Shown: positions 41,850 to 50,984, numbered from the stretch's first letter. The stretch is 64,000 nucleotides of DNA from DATASD01 sp035478835 (GCA_035478835.1 DATIJH010000003.1:9345-73344); one strand, 5' to 3'. Notes: a model not told the origin generated them from the letters alone. Numbers and translations: made by a program.

Positions 41850-42860
41850 TTATTCTTTCGGGCCGATGTACACGTCCGACCAGTCCGGAATGTTATCGGT
41901 CTGGTACGTCTTGAGCTTTGCGAGCGCTGTTTGGTTTACTTCGTACAGATCCTTGCGATCGATTTCCGCGCTCAGGCAAAATACGCGCTCCAGCGCATGC
42001 GCGAATGTGCCGTCGATCTGCCCGGCTTCGCCCTCAAATTGCCTGGGGCCGTAGTTTTGGTGCAAGATTGGCGCGAGCGCGTCGAGCCGCGCCCAAAACA
42101 TCGTGCCCGCAAAAAAGCCATAATCCGTGCGGCTACCCAGAACCTTCAGACTGGTTCCAGGCGAATAAACCTTGCTTAAAATCTCGTGCATGTGCCCTTG
42201 GTTGGCCTCAAAGTTCACTGGCAGCGATAAATAATGCTCTTCCGGTCCAATAATGCCGGTTTTGGGTTTTTTGAGCGCCGCAATAACCGAGTCGAGTACG
42301 GCGGGATTCTCCGGCACCAACTTGCCCGCCAAGTCGCTCAGCCAGTCGCCGCCGTCGGTGCGGTGCGTGGACTTTTTGGAGTGCATCTTTAACAAATACG
42401 TGTAACCGGCTTTTTCCAAGACCTTTGCCACCTCTATAAATGGCAAGACATCGCGTCCGCGATTCGGCACCACAAAAACATAGGCAGCCGGGAAGTCGCG
42501 CTTAATAGTTGCCGCAAAATCGCGGTGCGCAACCGGCAAAGTCACAAACAAATCAAATGGATAGGCCTTGAGCAGCCGCAGTTTGGCTGCAAACAACTCC
42601 CAAGCCTCCGGGTAATACAAATGCAGCACAACGGCCATGTGCGTGTCTGGCGCACGATGAACATTTGCGGCCACGCCCGCAAAAGCCAGACTGCGATAGG
42701 CGCGCAGGACGCGGCGCAAATCACGCTGCATCTTGGCGCGGTTTGCGTAATGGCGCGCGGCGGCGCGCGGTTCACGCACCACACGGTGCGCAGCCTTGGC
42801 AACAGCAAAGAGGTGCGGCTGGCGCTTTATAGCTTCTTTAAGCTTGGTCGTGGCGCGCAT
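41850..42860 (-). CDS. Rhamnan synthesis protein F (RgpF)-like
   Basis: 336 aa. RgpF-type segment: MAVVLHLYYPEAWELFAAKL; FVVPNRGRDVLPFIEV; YLLKMHSKKSTHRTDGGDWL; FFAGTMFWARLDAL; ALERVFCLSA. In streptococci RgpF acts in rhamnan assembly. Its start overlaps the methyltransferase gene by 23 bases. Part of the minus-strand exporter operon. Confidence 0.85.
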   Translation of the reverse strand: MRATTKLKEAIKRQPHLFAVAKAAHRVVREPRAAARHYANRAKMQRDLRRVLRAYRSLAFAGVAANVHRAPDTHMAVVLHLYYPEAWELFAAKLRLLKAYPFDLFVTLPVAHRDFAATIKRDFPAAYVFVVPNRGRDVLPFIEVAKVLEKAGYTYLLKMHSKKSTHRTDGGDWLSDLAGKLVPENPAVLDSVIAALKKPKTGIIGPEEHYLSLPVNFEANQGHMHEILSKVYSPGTSLKVLGSRTDYGFFAGTMFWARLDALAPILHQNYGPRQFEGEAGQIDGTFAHALERVFCLSAEIDRKDLYEVNQTALAKLKTYQTDNIPDWSDVYIGPKE

Positions 42861-43794
42861 GGCCGGTTATGCTCCGTTTGGCCTTGGCAAAATTTTGGGC
42901 AAGGTGATAGGTACGCGAACCTTTAATCGCCCGGATTTCGTCGCGGGCGTTCTGTAGCTCGGCTTCGAGTACGCTATTTTTTGCCTCGAGCTCGCGCATG
43001 TGGTTCGCGACCTTCTCAATCTGCAGTTCGGCCGACATGTGCGCCCCAATAATCTGCCGGTCGCTGTAGTGACCGCCAAGCGCTGCGAGCGGCGCAATCT
43101 TTTCGTTTTGTTCGATCTTGCGGTTGCTGCAGACCAGGTAAAAATACAGACATTGCTCGGTCTTGAGCGGCGCCAGATTGAGCGTCGGCACCTCTATTGC
43201 GCCTTCGCTTTTGATGAGCGTTTCGTCACCCACTGCCACATATTTCCAGGTGCCCTGGTAGTACGAGTCGATGTTTTTAAAGTCTTTTTTGAGCAGCGCC
43301 ACGAGCTCTTTGTATTCAAACTCGTGTAAGTGGAAGTGGTTGCCCTCGGCAAATTCCAGATCGTTCGGCGTTGAGACAATCGCGATGCCGTCCGGCTTTA
43401 GCACCCGCTTCATCTCGTCGATAAATTTGCGGTAATCTTTGATGTGCTCAATGGTTTCAAAGGTGATGACCACATCGACCGAGTTGTCTTCCAGCGGAAT
43501 GCTTTCGCCGTCGCCAACTTTGTATTCCAGGTTTTGGGCCGGGAACTGCTGACGGGCGTACTCCACTGCACCCTTGTCAACGTCCACGCCGTACACTTTT
43601 TTGGCAGTTTTGGCGAGCAACTGACTGCCGTAGCCGGAGCCGCTGGCAATATCGAGCACCACTTTTCCGCGCACTAACTCCTGAGCGCACATGTAACGCG
43701 TCAGATGTTCGGCATAAATCAAATCGCCTTTGTGGAATTCCGGGATCATGCGTTCTCCGGTGTCGTTCAGTGCTTGTTTGGTCTTGCCTGCCAT
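42838..43794 (-). CDS. SAM-dependent methyltransferase with C-terminal coiled coil
   Basis: 318 aa. Class I fold: GKVVLDIASGSGYGSQLLAK (motif I), VYGVDVDKGAVEYARQQFP, VDVVITFETIEHIKDYRKFI, LKPDGIAIVSTPND. The C-terminal ~65 residues are a predicted coiled coil (MRELEAKNSVLEAELQNARD), an arrangement used for chain-length-controlling, chain-terminating methyltransferases of ABC-exported glycans (as WbdD). That role here is inference, supported by adjacency to the ABC exporter with a Wzt-like binding domain. Confidence 0.85.
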   Translation of the reverse strand: MAGKTKQALNDTGERMIPEFHKGDLIYAEHLTRYMCAQELVRGKVVLDIASGSGYGSQLLAKTAKKVYGVDVDKGAVEYARQQFPAQNLEYKVGDGESIPLEDNSVDVVITFETIEHIKDYRKFIDEMKRVLKPDGIAIVSTPNDLEFAEGNHFHLHEFEYKELVALLKKDFKNIDSYYQGTWKYVAVGDETLIKSEGAIEVPTLNLAPLKTEQCLYFYLVCSNRKIEQNEKIAPLAALGGHYSDRQIIGAHMSAELQIEKVANHMRELEAKNSVLEAELQNARDEIRAIKGSRTYHLAQNFAKAKRSITGHARHDQA

Positions 43795-43814
43795 GTCCTT
43801 AAAACCTTTCTCGA

Positions 43815-45065
43815 TTATTTCTTGCCGGCTTTCCGAACGGTTAGCTTGAGCTTTTGGTCGGAAGACAAAAGAGAGTGGGGATTGTCGCTGCCGGAAATCA
43901 AGAAGGTTGCGGCGCGCGGCCGCTGATCCAGAAACACCGAGGCTGATTCGTTGGCAATAGCCGGCTCGATGTAGTATTCGCCGTCGTTCAAAAACTTAGG
44001 CAGGTCGATGGTGACTTCCACGGTTTCACCTGCAGCGAACGCGCCCGTTTCTTTTACACCATCAATCAGCGTGTTGGTGGCGAACACGGCCTTGTCCAGG
44101 TTTTTTTGCCAAACCGTAATGCCGAACACCGGGTTGTTGAGCGCGTGCTTTATCTGCACCGTAAAGCGCAGCCCGATCGGATCGCCGTAGCTGAACTTCT
44201 TTTTGGAGCGGCCCTCGGCGTCGCAGGCCGTCGTATTTTGGATGGCGGCGTATTCGGAGACGACCGGCTTGCGCGCGGTGTCCTCATTCTTTTTAGCTTC
44301 GGCATTGCCAAGCTCTTCGAGCACCACTTTACTGTATTCCTGCAGCACTTCCTGGATCGTGCCAGCTTTAGTGATTTCGCCCTTGTCTACCAAAATGCCG
44401 CGGTCGCAAAAGCGCTCCAAAGAACTGCGATCGTGCGACACGAACACCACGGTCGCGCCCTTTTTCTTGAGTTCATAAAAATAATCAAAACATTTGGTTT
44501 GGAAGGCGGCATCACCAACGGCGAGCACCTCGTCGATCAGCAAAATGTCGCTCTGCGCGCGAATGGCGATCGAAAATGCCAGTCGCACCTGCATACCACT
44601 GCTGTAGTTTTTGAGCTTTTGGTCCATAAAGCGCTCCAGCTCGGCAAAGCTGACGATGTCGTTATATAAACGGTCCATTTCTTTGCGCGAAAAACCGAGC
44701 AGGGCGCCGTTCAAAAACACGTTTTCGCGGCCGGTGAGCTCCGGATTAAAGCCCACACCCAGCTCAATAAACGGCGTCAAGCGGCCATGTACCTGGATCG
44801 AGCCTTTGCTTGGCGAGTAAATCCCGGCCAACAGCTTGAGCAGCGTACTTTTGCCCGAACCGTTGCGGCCGACGATACCAAAAAACTCGCCTTGCTTGAT
44901 CTCGAAATTCACGTCCTTCAAGACTTTTTGCAGCTCGTACGAGCGCTTTTGGCGCCAAAAATTAACGACCGCGCTCTTGATCGACGTAGTTTTTTCGTGC
45001 GGCAAACGGAATGATTTAGAAACGCCATTAACGGCAATCATCACCGGTGCGTGTTTGTCTGCCAT
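43815..45065 (-). CDS. Polysaccharide ABC exporter ATPase with Wzt-like C-terminal domain
   Basis: 416 aa. Walker A GRNGSGKS (66-73), signature YSSGMQ (154-159), Walker B ILLIDE (174-179) and switch His (SHD). Residues ~265-416 form a beta-sandwich extension typical of Wzt carbohydrate-binding domains, which recognise the modified glycan end. Start overlaps the permease stop (TAATG). Confidence 0.9.
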   Translation of the reverse strand: MADKHAPVMIAVNGVSKSFRLPHEKTTSIKSAVVNFWRQKRSYELQKVLKDVNFEIKQGEFFGIVGRNGSGKSTLLKLLAGIYSPSKGSIQVHGRLTPFIELGVGFNPELTGRENVFLNGALLGFSRKEMDRLYNDIVSFAELERFMDQKLKNYSSGMQVRLAFSIAIRAQSDILLIDEVLAVGDAAFQTKCFDYFYELKKKGATVVFVSHDRSSLERFCDRGILVDKGEITKAGTIQEVLQEYSKVVLEELGNAEAKKNEDTARKPVVSEYAAIQNTTACDAEGRSKKKFSYGDPIGLRFTVQIKHALNNPVFGITVWQKNLDKAVFATNTLIDGVKETGAFAAGETVEVTIDLPKFLNDGEYYIEPAIANESASVFLDQRPRAATFLISGSDNPHSLLSSDQKLKLTVRKAGKK

Positions 45066-45865
45066 TAAATATTCTCCGCGAAGTACTTAGATTCTTTGCG
45101 GAAGTACACCAGGCCGCCGACAAGTACCAGCACTACAAACGCAATCGGCAGCAAAAAGTCGTAACCGCCCTGGAACACGTGGTAAATCGTGGAAGTTTTG
45201 TGCGTCACCACCGCATAACGCGCGTCTTGAATGGCTTGGCCCATCGGGTTTAAAATCACCAGTTTTTGCAATGTCACGTTCGGCAGTCGCGATAGCGGGT
45301 AGAGGATCGGTGTCAGGTAAAATCCGGCCTGCAGCACGACTTCCCAGATGTACGTGACGTCGCGGAACTTCACAAAAGCCGCCGACAAAAACAGCGACAA
45401 GCCCAGCGCAAACACGTAGACTTCAAGCAAAATCAGCGGCAGCAGTAAAATAGAATCGCTCACGTCCACCTTGTTAATCGCCATTGTAATCGCCACGACC
45501 ACCAGGTTGAGCAAAAGGTTAATGAGCGCAGAGATGCTGCTGCTAAACACGATAATCCAGCGCGGAATGCGGATTTTGCGGATCAAGTCGCCGCGACCCA
45601 CAATCGAGCCCAAGCTCTGCACCGTCATCTCGATAAAGAAGTTCCAGATCACAATGCCGAGCAGCAAATACACCGCCGTGTGCGGCACGCCAAAATCAAT
45701 CTTCATAAACTTCACGAAAACCGTGTAGAGGATGGCGAAAATAAGCAGCGGGCGCAGCAGGGACCACGCATAGCCTAAAGCCGACCCTTGATAGCGGAGT
45801 TTAAAGTCCGTTCGCACCAATTCGGCAAGCAGCGCCCTATTCTGTTTCGAGAAAATGTGTTTCAT
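45065..45865 (-). CDS. Polysaccharide ABC-2 exporter permease (Wzm/TagG-like)
   Basis: 266 aa with six spans. KHIFSKQNRALLAELVRTDF KLRYQGSALGYAWSLLRPLL (split here for length) is the classic ABC-2 glycan permease N-terminus. Later: SSISALINLLLNLVVVAITM, FYLTPILYPL and ILNPMGQAIQDARYAV. Pairs with the downstream ATPase to export an undecaprenyl-linked glycan. Divergent from the GT2 at 45.9 kb. Confidence 0.92.
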   Translation of the reverse strand: MKHIFSKQNRALLAELVRTDFKLRYQGSALGYAWSLLRPLLIFAILYTVFVKFMKIDFGVPHTAVYLLLGIVIWNFFIEMTVQSLGSIVGRGDLIRKIRIPRWIIVFSSSISALINLLLNLVVVAITMAINKVDVSDSILLLPLILLEVYVFALGLSLFLSAAFVKFRDVTYIWEVVLQAGFYLTPILYPLSRLPNVTLQKLVILNPMGQAIQDARYAVVTHKTSTIYHVFQGGYDFLLPIAFVVLVLVGGLVYFRKESKYFAENI

Positions 45866-45917
45866 TGTCTATCAAGATTTGATTATAGTGTAGTTGTATA
45901 CTTTTATAAAGGTTTTG

Positions 45918-46949
45918 ATGTTGAAAACAAACGCACACATTACTGTTGTTGTCCCGAACTGGAACGGTCGCGAAGAGGTCGGCGCCTGCTTAAAGTCACT
46001 GCTGGCGCAATCGTTAAAGGCGCATATTATTGTAGTGGACAACGGCTCGATCGACGGCTCGCTGCAATATATCAAAGAAAATTTCAAAAAGGTGGAGGTG
46101 ATTGAGCACCGCGAAAACAAGGGTTTCGCCGGTGGCGTCAACGCCGGCATCCGTAAGGCAATGGAGGACGGCGCCCGCTACGTTGCGCTGTTTAACAACG
46201 ATGCCATCGCCAGCAAAACATGGCTCGAAGAACTGGTGCGAGCGCTCGACAACAACGACAGCGTCGGCATCGTAACCTGCAAACTCATGGATGCCAATAA
46301 GGAACACCTGGACAGCACCGGCGATTATTACACAACCTGGGGCTTGCCATATCCGCGCGGCCGGGGCGAGCCAGTCTCGGACAAATACGACCGCGAAACC
46401 GCCGTGCTTGGCGGCTCCGGCGGTGCCAGTCTGTACCGCACCGCATTATTTGACGACATCGGACTGTTCGACGAAGACTTCTTCGCCTATTACGAAGATG
46501 TGGATGTGAGCCTGCGCGCGCAGCTTGCCGGCTGGAAAGTGCGCTACGAGCCCAAAGCCATTGCGTACCACCAAATCGGCGCCACCAGCGGTAAGATCAA
46601 AGGCTTTACTACCTATCAGACCATGAAAAACCTGCCGCTCCTGCTTTGGAAGAATATACCGGCAGCATATTTGTGGCGCGTTTTGCCGCGATTCACGCTG
46701 GCATATTTGCTGTTTTTTGCGAGCGCGATCCAGCGCCACCACGGCAAAGCCGCGTTTAAAGGATGGCTTAAGGCGTGGCAGCTTTTGCCGCTCAAATTGA
46801 TCGAACGGCATGAAATCCAGCGCGCCCGCGGCGTATCCGCCAAATATATCTGGACGCTCATGACGCACGATTTACCACCGAACGCACGGCGATTACGCCA
46901 ACTGCGCGCCGGCTATTGGCGTTTGCTCGGCAAAAAAGGGATCGTCTAA
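45918..46949 (+). CDS. Glycosyltransferase family 2
   Basis: 343 aa from ATG 45918, with AAAGG upstream. ITVVVPNWNGREEVGACLKS; IIVVDNGSIDGSLQYI; NKGFAGGVNAGIRKAM; ALFNNDAIASKTWLEEL; GLFDEDFFAYYEDVDVSLRA. Typical dTDP-rhamnose-type GT2. Followed three bases later by a GT4. Confidence 0.9.
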   Translation: MLKTNAHITVVVPNWNGREEVGACLKSLLAQSLKAHIIVVDNGSIDGSLQYIKENFKKVEVIEHRENKGFAGGVNAGIRKAMEDGARYVALFNNDAIASKTWLEELVRALDNNDSVGIVTCKLMDANKEHLDSTGDYYTTWGLPYPRGRGEPVSDKYDRETAVLGGSGGASLYRTALFDDIGLFDEDFFAYYEDVDVSLRAQLAGWKVRYEPKAIAYHQIGATSGKIKGFTTYQTMKNLPLLLWKNIPAAYLWRVLPRFTLAYLLFFASAIQRHHGKAAFKGWLKAWQLLPLKLIERHEIQRARGVSAKYIWTLMTHDLPPNARRLRQLRAGYWRLLGKKGIV

Positions 46950-46952
46950 GGG

Positions 46953-48047
46953 ATGAAGAGAATCGTAATTGATGCGCGCGAACTGCGCACTAGCACCGGC
47001 CGCTACGTTGAACGCCTTTTACATTATTTACAACAAGTTGACAGTGGTCATGATTACGTTGTGCTGCTCCAGCCAAAAGACATGGACGGCTGGCAGCCAA
47101 CCAATCCGCACTTTACCAAAGTCGCCACGCCATTTAAGGAATTCACGTTTGGCGAACAGCTCGGCTTTATGGGACAAATTAAAAGTTTGCGCCCTGATCT
47201 GGTATTTTTCCCGATGGTGCAGCAGCCGGTGTTGTACCGCGGCAAAACCGTGACATGCATGCAGGATCTCACCGGCATCCGGTTCCGTAATCCAACCAAA
47301 AATCCACTGGTGTACAGCGTTAAACAACAGATTTATAAGTGGGTTAACAAATATGTGGCGCGCAAAAGCGATGCGCTGATTGCGCCAACCAACTTTGTGG
47401 CCGATGACGTTGCCGCGTACACGCATGTGCCGCGCGAAAAATTCACCGTAACATACGAATCCGCCGATTACCTCCCGGGCGAGCCCGAGCCCCTGCCCGC
47501 CTTGCAAAATAAGAAATTTATTATGTACGTCGGCAGACCGCAGCCGCACAAAAACTTATGGCGGCTGGTTGAAGCTTTTCAGATCTTAAAGCAGCAATTC
47601 CCCGACCTGCAGCTGGCGCTCGTCGGCAAAAAGGACGACATGTACCGCATTATCGTGCGCCGCGTGCAAGCAGCCGGGATTCCGGACGTGGTATTTACGG
47701 ATTTCGTCAGCGACGCCGCGCTCAAATGGATGTACGAAAACTGCCAAGCGTACATTTTTCCGTCACTGAGCGAAGGCTTTGGCCTGCCCGGGCTTGAGGC
47801 CATGCGCCACGGCGCCGCCGTTGCCTCCAGCAATGCCACCTGCTTGCCAGAGGTGAATGGTGATGCGGCGCACTACTTTGACCCGCTGGATGTAACCGAC
47901 ATGGCCGCTAAAATTGCCGAGATCATTGCCGAGCCGACGCTTAAAAAGCAGCTCATCGCCAAAGGCAAAGCGCAAGTCGCCAAATACTCCTGGAAGCGCA
48001 TGGCCGAACAAACCCTGCAAGTCTTCCAAAAAACCCTTGCCGAATAG
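46953..48047 (+). CDS. Glycosyltransferase family 4 (MtfB-like)
   Basis: 364 aa. RIVIDARELRTSTGRYVERL (typical GT4 mannosyltransferase start); VARKSDALIAPTNFVADDVA; KFIMYVGRPQPHKNLWRLVE; IFPSLSEGFGLPGLEAMRHG (E-x7-E); DPLDVTDMAAKIAEI. With manB/manC in the locus a mannosyl transfer from GDP-mannose is plausible. Confidence 0.9.
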   Translation: MKRIVIDARELRTSTGRYVERLLHYLQQVDSGHDYVVLLQPKDMDGWQPTNPHFTKVATPFKEFTFGEQLGFMGQIKSLRPDLVFFPMVQQPVLYRGKTVTCMQDLTGIRFRNPTKNPLVYSVKQQIYKWVNKYVARKSDALIAPTNFVADDVAAYTHVPREKFTVTYESADYLPGEPEPLPALQNKKFIMYVGRPQPHKNLWRLVEAFQILKQQFPDLQLALVGKKDDMYRIIVRRVQAAGIPDVVFTDFVSDAALKWMYENCQAYIFPSLSEGFGLPGLEAMRHGAAVASSNATCLPEVNGDAAHYFDPLDVTDMAAKIAEIIAEPTLKKQLIAKGKAQVAKYSWKRMAEQTLQVFQKTLAE

Positions 48048-48107
48048 CCACAGCCCCAGATCGATAGCAAGGAATTATACTTTATATATGATCAAAATAT
48101 GATACAA

Positions 48108-48113
48108 TATAAT
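48108..48113 (+). promoter_or_regulatory. -10 box for the 137-aa gene
   Basis: Perfect TATAAT, with 25 bases to ATG 48139; GTGAGG serves as SD. The -35 region is AT-rich without a clear hexamer. Confidence 0.5.
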
Positions 48114-48138
48114 CTAAAGTAGTTCGTGAGGTTTTTAA

Positions 48139-48552
48139 ATGGCTGAGATAGTTACAGAAGGTATTTATAATGCTGCGATTGCATATCCTCAGGAGGGCGG
48201 CTATGAAACGCTTCTGGTTGTACAGCCGCCGTTAGACATTGAACCCGCGCTATGGGGCCGAGCGATAACTGCGGCAGCACAAACCGGCAGTATCGATGTA
48301 AAACAGGAAGACCGTGTGAAAGAACATGGTCATAAAATGATAAACCATCTCGCTTCAACAGATGAGGGGTCTTTATATGCTATTCAGACTTCACCCTTGC
48401 GCCAACCCTACAAACCCGACAACGAGAATCATTTTACTGAAAAAATTTTAAAGGATGCGGTAAGAAGCGTTCTTAAAGCGGCCATGGTTACAAAAGGTCA
48501 GATCGATCTCGACAAACTGGACGAGCTAGATAACGAAATATCTCTGTTTTAA
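48139..48552 (+). CDS. Small unknown protein (137 aa)
   Basis: No signal peptide or span. Short alternating segments (LLVVQPPLDIEPALWGRAIT; HKMINHLASTDEGSLYAIQT) and an acidic C-terminal helix (DLDKLDELDNEISLF). Base composition looks more AT-rich than neighbouring genes, so recent acquisition is possible. Own promoter; convergent with jag. Family not recognised. Confidence 0.65.
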   Translation: MAEIVTEGIYNAAIAYPQEGGYETLLVVQPPLDIEPALWGRAITAAAQTGSIDVKQEDRVKEHGHKMINHLASTDEGSLYAIQTSPLRQPYKPDNENHFTEKILKDAVRSVLKAAMVTKGQIDLDKLDELDNEISLF

Positions 48553-48554
48553 AA

Positions 48555-49007
48555 TTACGCGGCGGGTTTGAGTACGATGCGGCGGTCGCGGCCTTCGCCG
48601 ATTGATTCGCTCACAATGCCGGCTTCTTGGGCGACTTTGTGCACGGTGCGGCGGTCGACGGCGTTCATGGGCTTGAGTTCCATGGGTTCACCGCTGTTTT
48701 TTACCTGCTCGACCCATTCGCCAGCTTGCTTGGCAAGGCGCGCCGCACGCTGCTTTTTGTAGTCGGCAACGTCAACATTGACGCGCACAAATTCATAATT
48801 GTTGTTTTTGAGCGCGCTGGATATCAAAAACTGGATGGCGCGCATGTTGTCGCCGCGCTGGCCGATCAAAAACCCGTTCAGATGCGTGGAAGGAACTTCG
48901 AGCTCAATCACATCATCTTCGCTCGTGGCATAGACTTCGGTGTTTAACCCAAAAAACGATAGCAGGTCCTCGAGGTACTTTTTAGCGTATTGGATTGAAG
49001 CTTCCAT
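48555..49007 (-). CDS. jag: Jag/KhpB-like KH-R3H RNA-binding protein
   Basis: 150 aa. KH domain with GFLIGQRGDNMRAIQFLISS (GxxGxxG loop), then R3H domain MNAVDRRTVHKVAQEAGIVS ending GEGRDRRIVLKP (R-x3-H). The long N-terminal Jag_N domain of firmicute KhpB is short here. RNA-binding regulator, always next to yidC; the start overlaps the yidC stop (TAATG). Confidence 0.92.
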   Translation of the reverse strand: MEASIQYAKKYLEDLLSFFGLNTEVYATSEDDVIELEVPSTHLNGFLIGQRGDNMRAIQFLISSALKNNNYEFVRVNVDVADYKKQRAARLAKQAGEWVEQVKNSGEPMELKPMNAVDRRTVHKVAQEAGIVSESIGEGRDRRIVLKPAA

Positions 49008-49939
49008 TATTTCTTCCTTCCTTTTTTAGCGTGCTTCTTGGAGGATTTCTTTTTGGGAGCTGATTTGGCGGCAACAACCTCGCCTTCAATAACCTCGCCC
49101 GTTGTCTTGCCGGGCGCATCCGCTTCTTTTTCCATCGCTTCTTCGTCGTCACGCAGGACGATCGATTGCTGAATGTAGGCCACAATACCACCGGTGAGCC
49201 AGTACAAACTGAGCGCCGAGGCGATGTTTACCGTAAAGAAGAAAATCATAACTGGGAACAAAAACCGCGTGCTGCGGCCCACGGCGGCATTGACCTCGCC
49301 TTGTTCCGCTTGTTTGCCACCACCGGCGTCCTTAAGGATAGTGCGGAGCGAGCGCGAGTCTTTGTCGCTTGGTGTCAGCTGTTTGGCCTGGTAGTACTGC
49401 ACGACGGCGCTGCCGATCACAATAATCATGGCCGGCCAGTACACGCCCGCCTTGCCGAGCGCGCTGCGCGTCAGATCAACTACGCCAAACAACGTACTAT
49501 CAAATAAGTGAATATTGCCGGCGAGCTCCTTCATCCAACTGAGGTGCTGCAGCACCGGGTATGAAAATGTGACGAGCGCGTGCGGATCGTCCACCACGCG
49601 GCGCAGACCACTGTACAGACCAATAAGAATCGGGATTTGCAGAATCAGCACGCCGATCGAGCCGAACGGGTTGATGCCGCGCTCCTTATAAAGCTCCATC
49701 ATCATCGTGGATTCTTTTTGGCGGTCACCGGCAGCTGCCTTTTTGATCTTCTTGAGCTCAGGCTGCAGCTTGCGCATGGCTTTGGCCTGCGTGAGCTGTT
49801 TCTTCACGAGCGGCCACAACAACAGGCGCACAATAATCGTAAAGATGATGATCGCCAACCCAAAGTTGTGTCCCGGCAAAATGGCATAAATCAACACGAG
49901 CAGGTTGAAAATAGGTTGAACGATCAGCGTTGTGAACAT
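49007..49939 (-). CDS. yidC: Membrane protein insertase YidC/Oxa1
   Basis: 310 aa. Start TTLIVQPIFNLLVLIYAILP; FGLAIIIFTIIVRLLLWPLV with the conserved Arg in the hydrophilic groove; cytoplasmic coiled hairpin KAMRKLQPELKKIKK; LILQIPILIGLYSGLRRVV; Lys-rich C-tail (KKKSSKKHAKKGRKK) that may contact the ribosome. Short Gram-positive-type YidC without the large periplasmic domain. Between rnpA and jag as in many bacteria. Confidence 0.95.
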   Translation of the reverse strand: MFTTLIVQPIFNLLVLIYAILPGHNFGLAIIIFTIIVRLLLWPLVKKQLTQAKAMRKLQPELKKIKKAAAGDRQKESTMMMELYKERGINPFGSIGVLILQIPILIGLYSGLRRVVDDPHALVTFSYPVLQHLSWMKELAGNIHLFDSTLFGVVDLTRSALGKAGVYWPAMIIVIGSAVVQYYQAKQLTPSDKDSRSLRTILKDAGGGKQAEQGEVNAAVGRSTRFLFPVMIFFFTVNIASALSLYWLTGGIVAYIQQSIVLRDDEEAMEKEADAPGKTTGEVIEGEVVAAKSAPKKKSSKKHAKKGRKK

Positions 49940-49949
49940 GTAGCGCTCC

Positions 49950-50399
49950 TTAATGCTTTACTATAGCATGATTTTCAGATGAAGGCGCTGGCGGCTCATC
50001 CAAATTTTTTATAATACCAGCTTCCTCCAGCTGCGTCACAATTGTTGCAGAAAGTTCCTGTTGTTCCATAGTGGCGAGCTGGTCGCTGAATGCCGTAAAC
50101 ACCATATCATAAGCACCCACAATATTGGCTGCATGCGCGCGGATGATCTCGTATATGCGGCGGCGAATGCGGTTACGGACCACAGCCGATTTATGCACCT
50201 TGCGACTAACTACCACTGCGACGCGGTACGTGCGGCGGCGCGGATTCGCCGCAAATTTGAGCGCGGAGCACGCCGAGCGTACCGTCTGCCCATTCTTATA
50301 AACGAAACGAAGGCTGTTCCGCCCATGAAACCGATGTGTTCGATGAATCATTTCGTGAAAAGCCTTCGTCGCTAAGTCGCGCCGGCAAAAGACCGGCAA
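49950..50399 (-). CDS. rnpA: Ribonuclease P protein component
   Basis: 149 aa from TTG 50399, which has AAGGA seven bases upstream; ATG 50351 (Met17) is an alternative that matches the usual RnpA start better. Family features: RFVYKNGQ, YRVAVVVSRKVHKSAVVRNR then IRRRIYEIIR (RNR motif), and DMVFTA. Binds RNase P RNA in 5' tRNA maturation. The C-terminal ~40 residues are an extra acidic tail. Starts 17 bases after rpmH. Confidence 0.92.
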   Translation of the reverse strand: MPVFCRRDLATKAFHEMIHRTHRFHGRNSLRFVYKNGQTVRSACSALKFAANPRRRTYRVAVVVSRKVHKSAVVRNRIRRRIYEIIRAHAANIVGAYDMVFTAFSDQLATMEQQELSATIVTQLEEAGIIKNLDEPPAPSSENHAIVKH

Positions 50400-50416
50400 A
50401 TATTGTCCTTAGTTGT

Positions 50417-50554
50417 TTAGTGTGTCAGCCGAGCGCGGCCTTTGTTGCGGCGGCGCTTCAGTACGAGGCGGCCGGCGCGGCTGGCCATGCGCTTCATGAA
50501 ACCGTGTTCATGTGCGCGGTGACGCTTCTTGGGTTGGTACGTTCGTTTTGGCAT
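50417..50554 (-). CDS. rpmH: Ribosomal protein L34
   Basis: 45 aa: MPKRTYQPKKRHRAHEHGFM followed by KRMASRAGRLVLKRRRNKGRARLTH, a full-length L34. Small basic protein of the large ribosomal subunit. First gene of the rpmH-rnpA-yidC-jag run, divergent from dnaA. Confidence 0.97.
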   Translation of the reverse strand: MPKRTYQPKKRHRAHEHGFMKRMASRAGRLVLKRRRNKGRARLTH

Positions 50555-50984
50555 ATGCTCTTACTCTACCTTATTTAGACTATTTAGACAAGATCAGTTA
50601 CAGGCCTTCACATATGAAGTCCGCGGCAATGGAGAAATCATTTTCTTCTCTCGGCACGTGCGGGTCGCGAAATGTGTTTAAATAACACATTTCGCGCTTC
50701 CGAGGCGCCTTGAGTAGAAAATGATTTCTCCCACCATACCCTTAACTTGTCTATTGTCATATTTGGTTAAAATGACAATATTTAACCCACTAATACTAGC
50801 AAGTTTTCCACTTATTTCCAAGTATTTTCCACAGATTCACCAGATGTGGCGGCAACGTGTGGAAAAATCCCCTCTTGACAATAAATTTGGCAAGCGTTCC
50901 GATGTAGTATATACAAACATGTGGAAAAGTCAGCTGTTCTAGCGTATATTTGGGATATAACCGACGGACTTCAGGAGCGAGGGT
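50555..50984. other. rpmH-dnaA intergenic region: family A element plus DnaA boxes (origin, left part)
   Basis: 430 bases without a gene. The first part carries a family A structured element (50631-50731). The second holds DnaA boxes of the form TTTTCCACA or its reverse at 50825-50833, 50858-50866 and 50920-50928, and a variant TTTTCCACT at 50804-50812. TTGACA (50875-50880) may be a -35 for dnaA, though no -10 at the right spacing is clear. AT-rich stretches flank the boxes. With the boxes downstream of dnaA this suggests a bipartite origin. Confidence 0.75.
50631..50731 (+). repeat. Family A structured element, copy 2
   Basis: Perfect 16-bp outer stem (50631-50646, GGAGAAATCATTTTCT, with 50716-50731), extendable by CTC/GAG and GGC/GCC. 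The inner perfect 13-bp hairpin CGCGAAATGTGTT/AACACATTTCGCG (50666-50678, 50684-50696) is flanked by TGCGGGT and CTTCCGAG. These flanks match copy 1; both stems differ in sequence yet are kept as stems. Sits between rpmH and the DnaA boxes. Confidence 0.75.
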
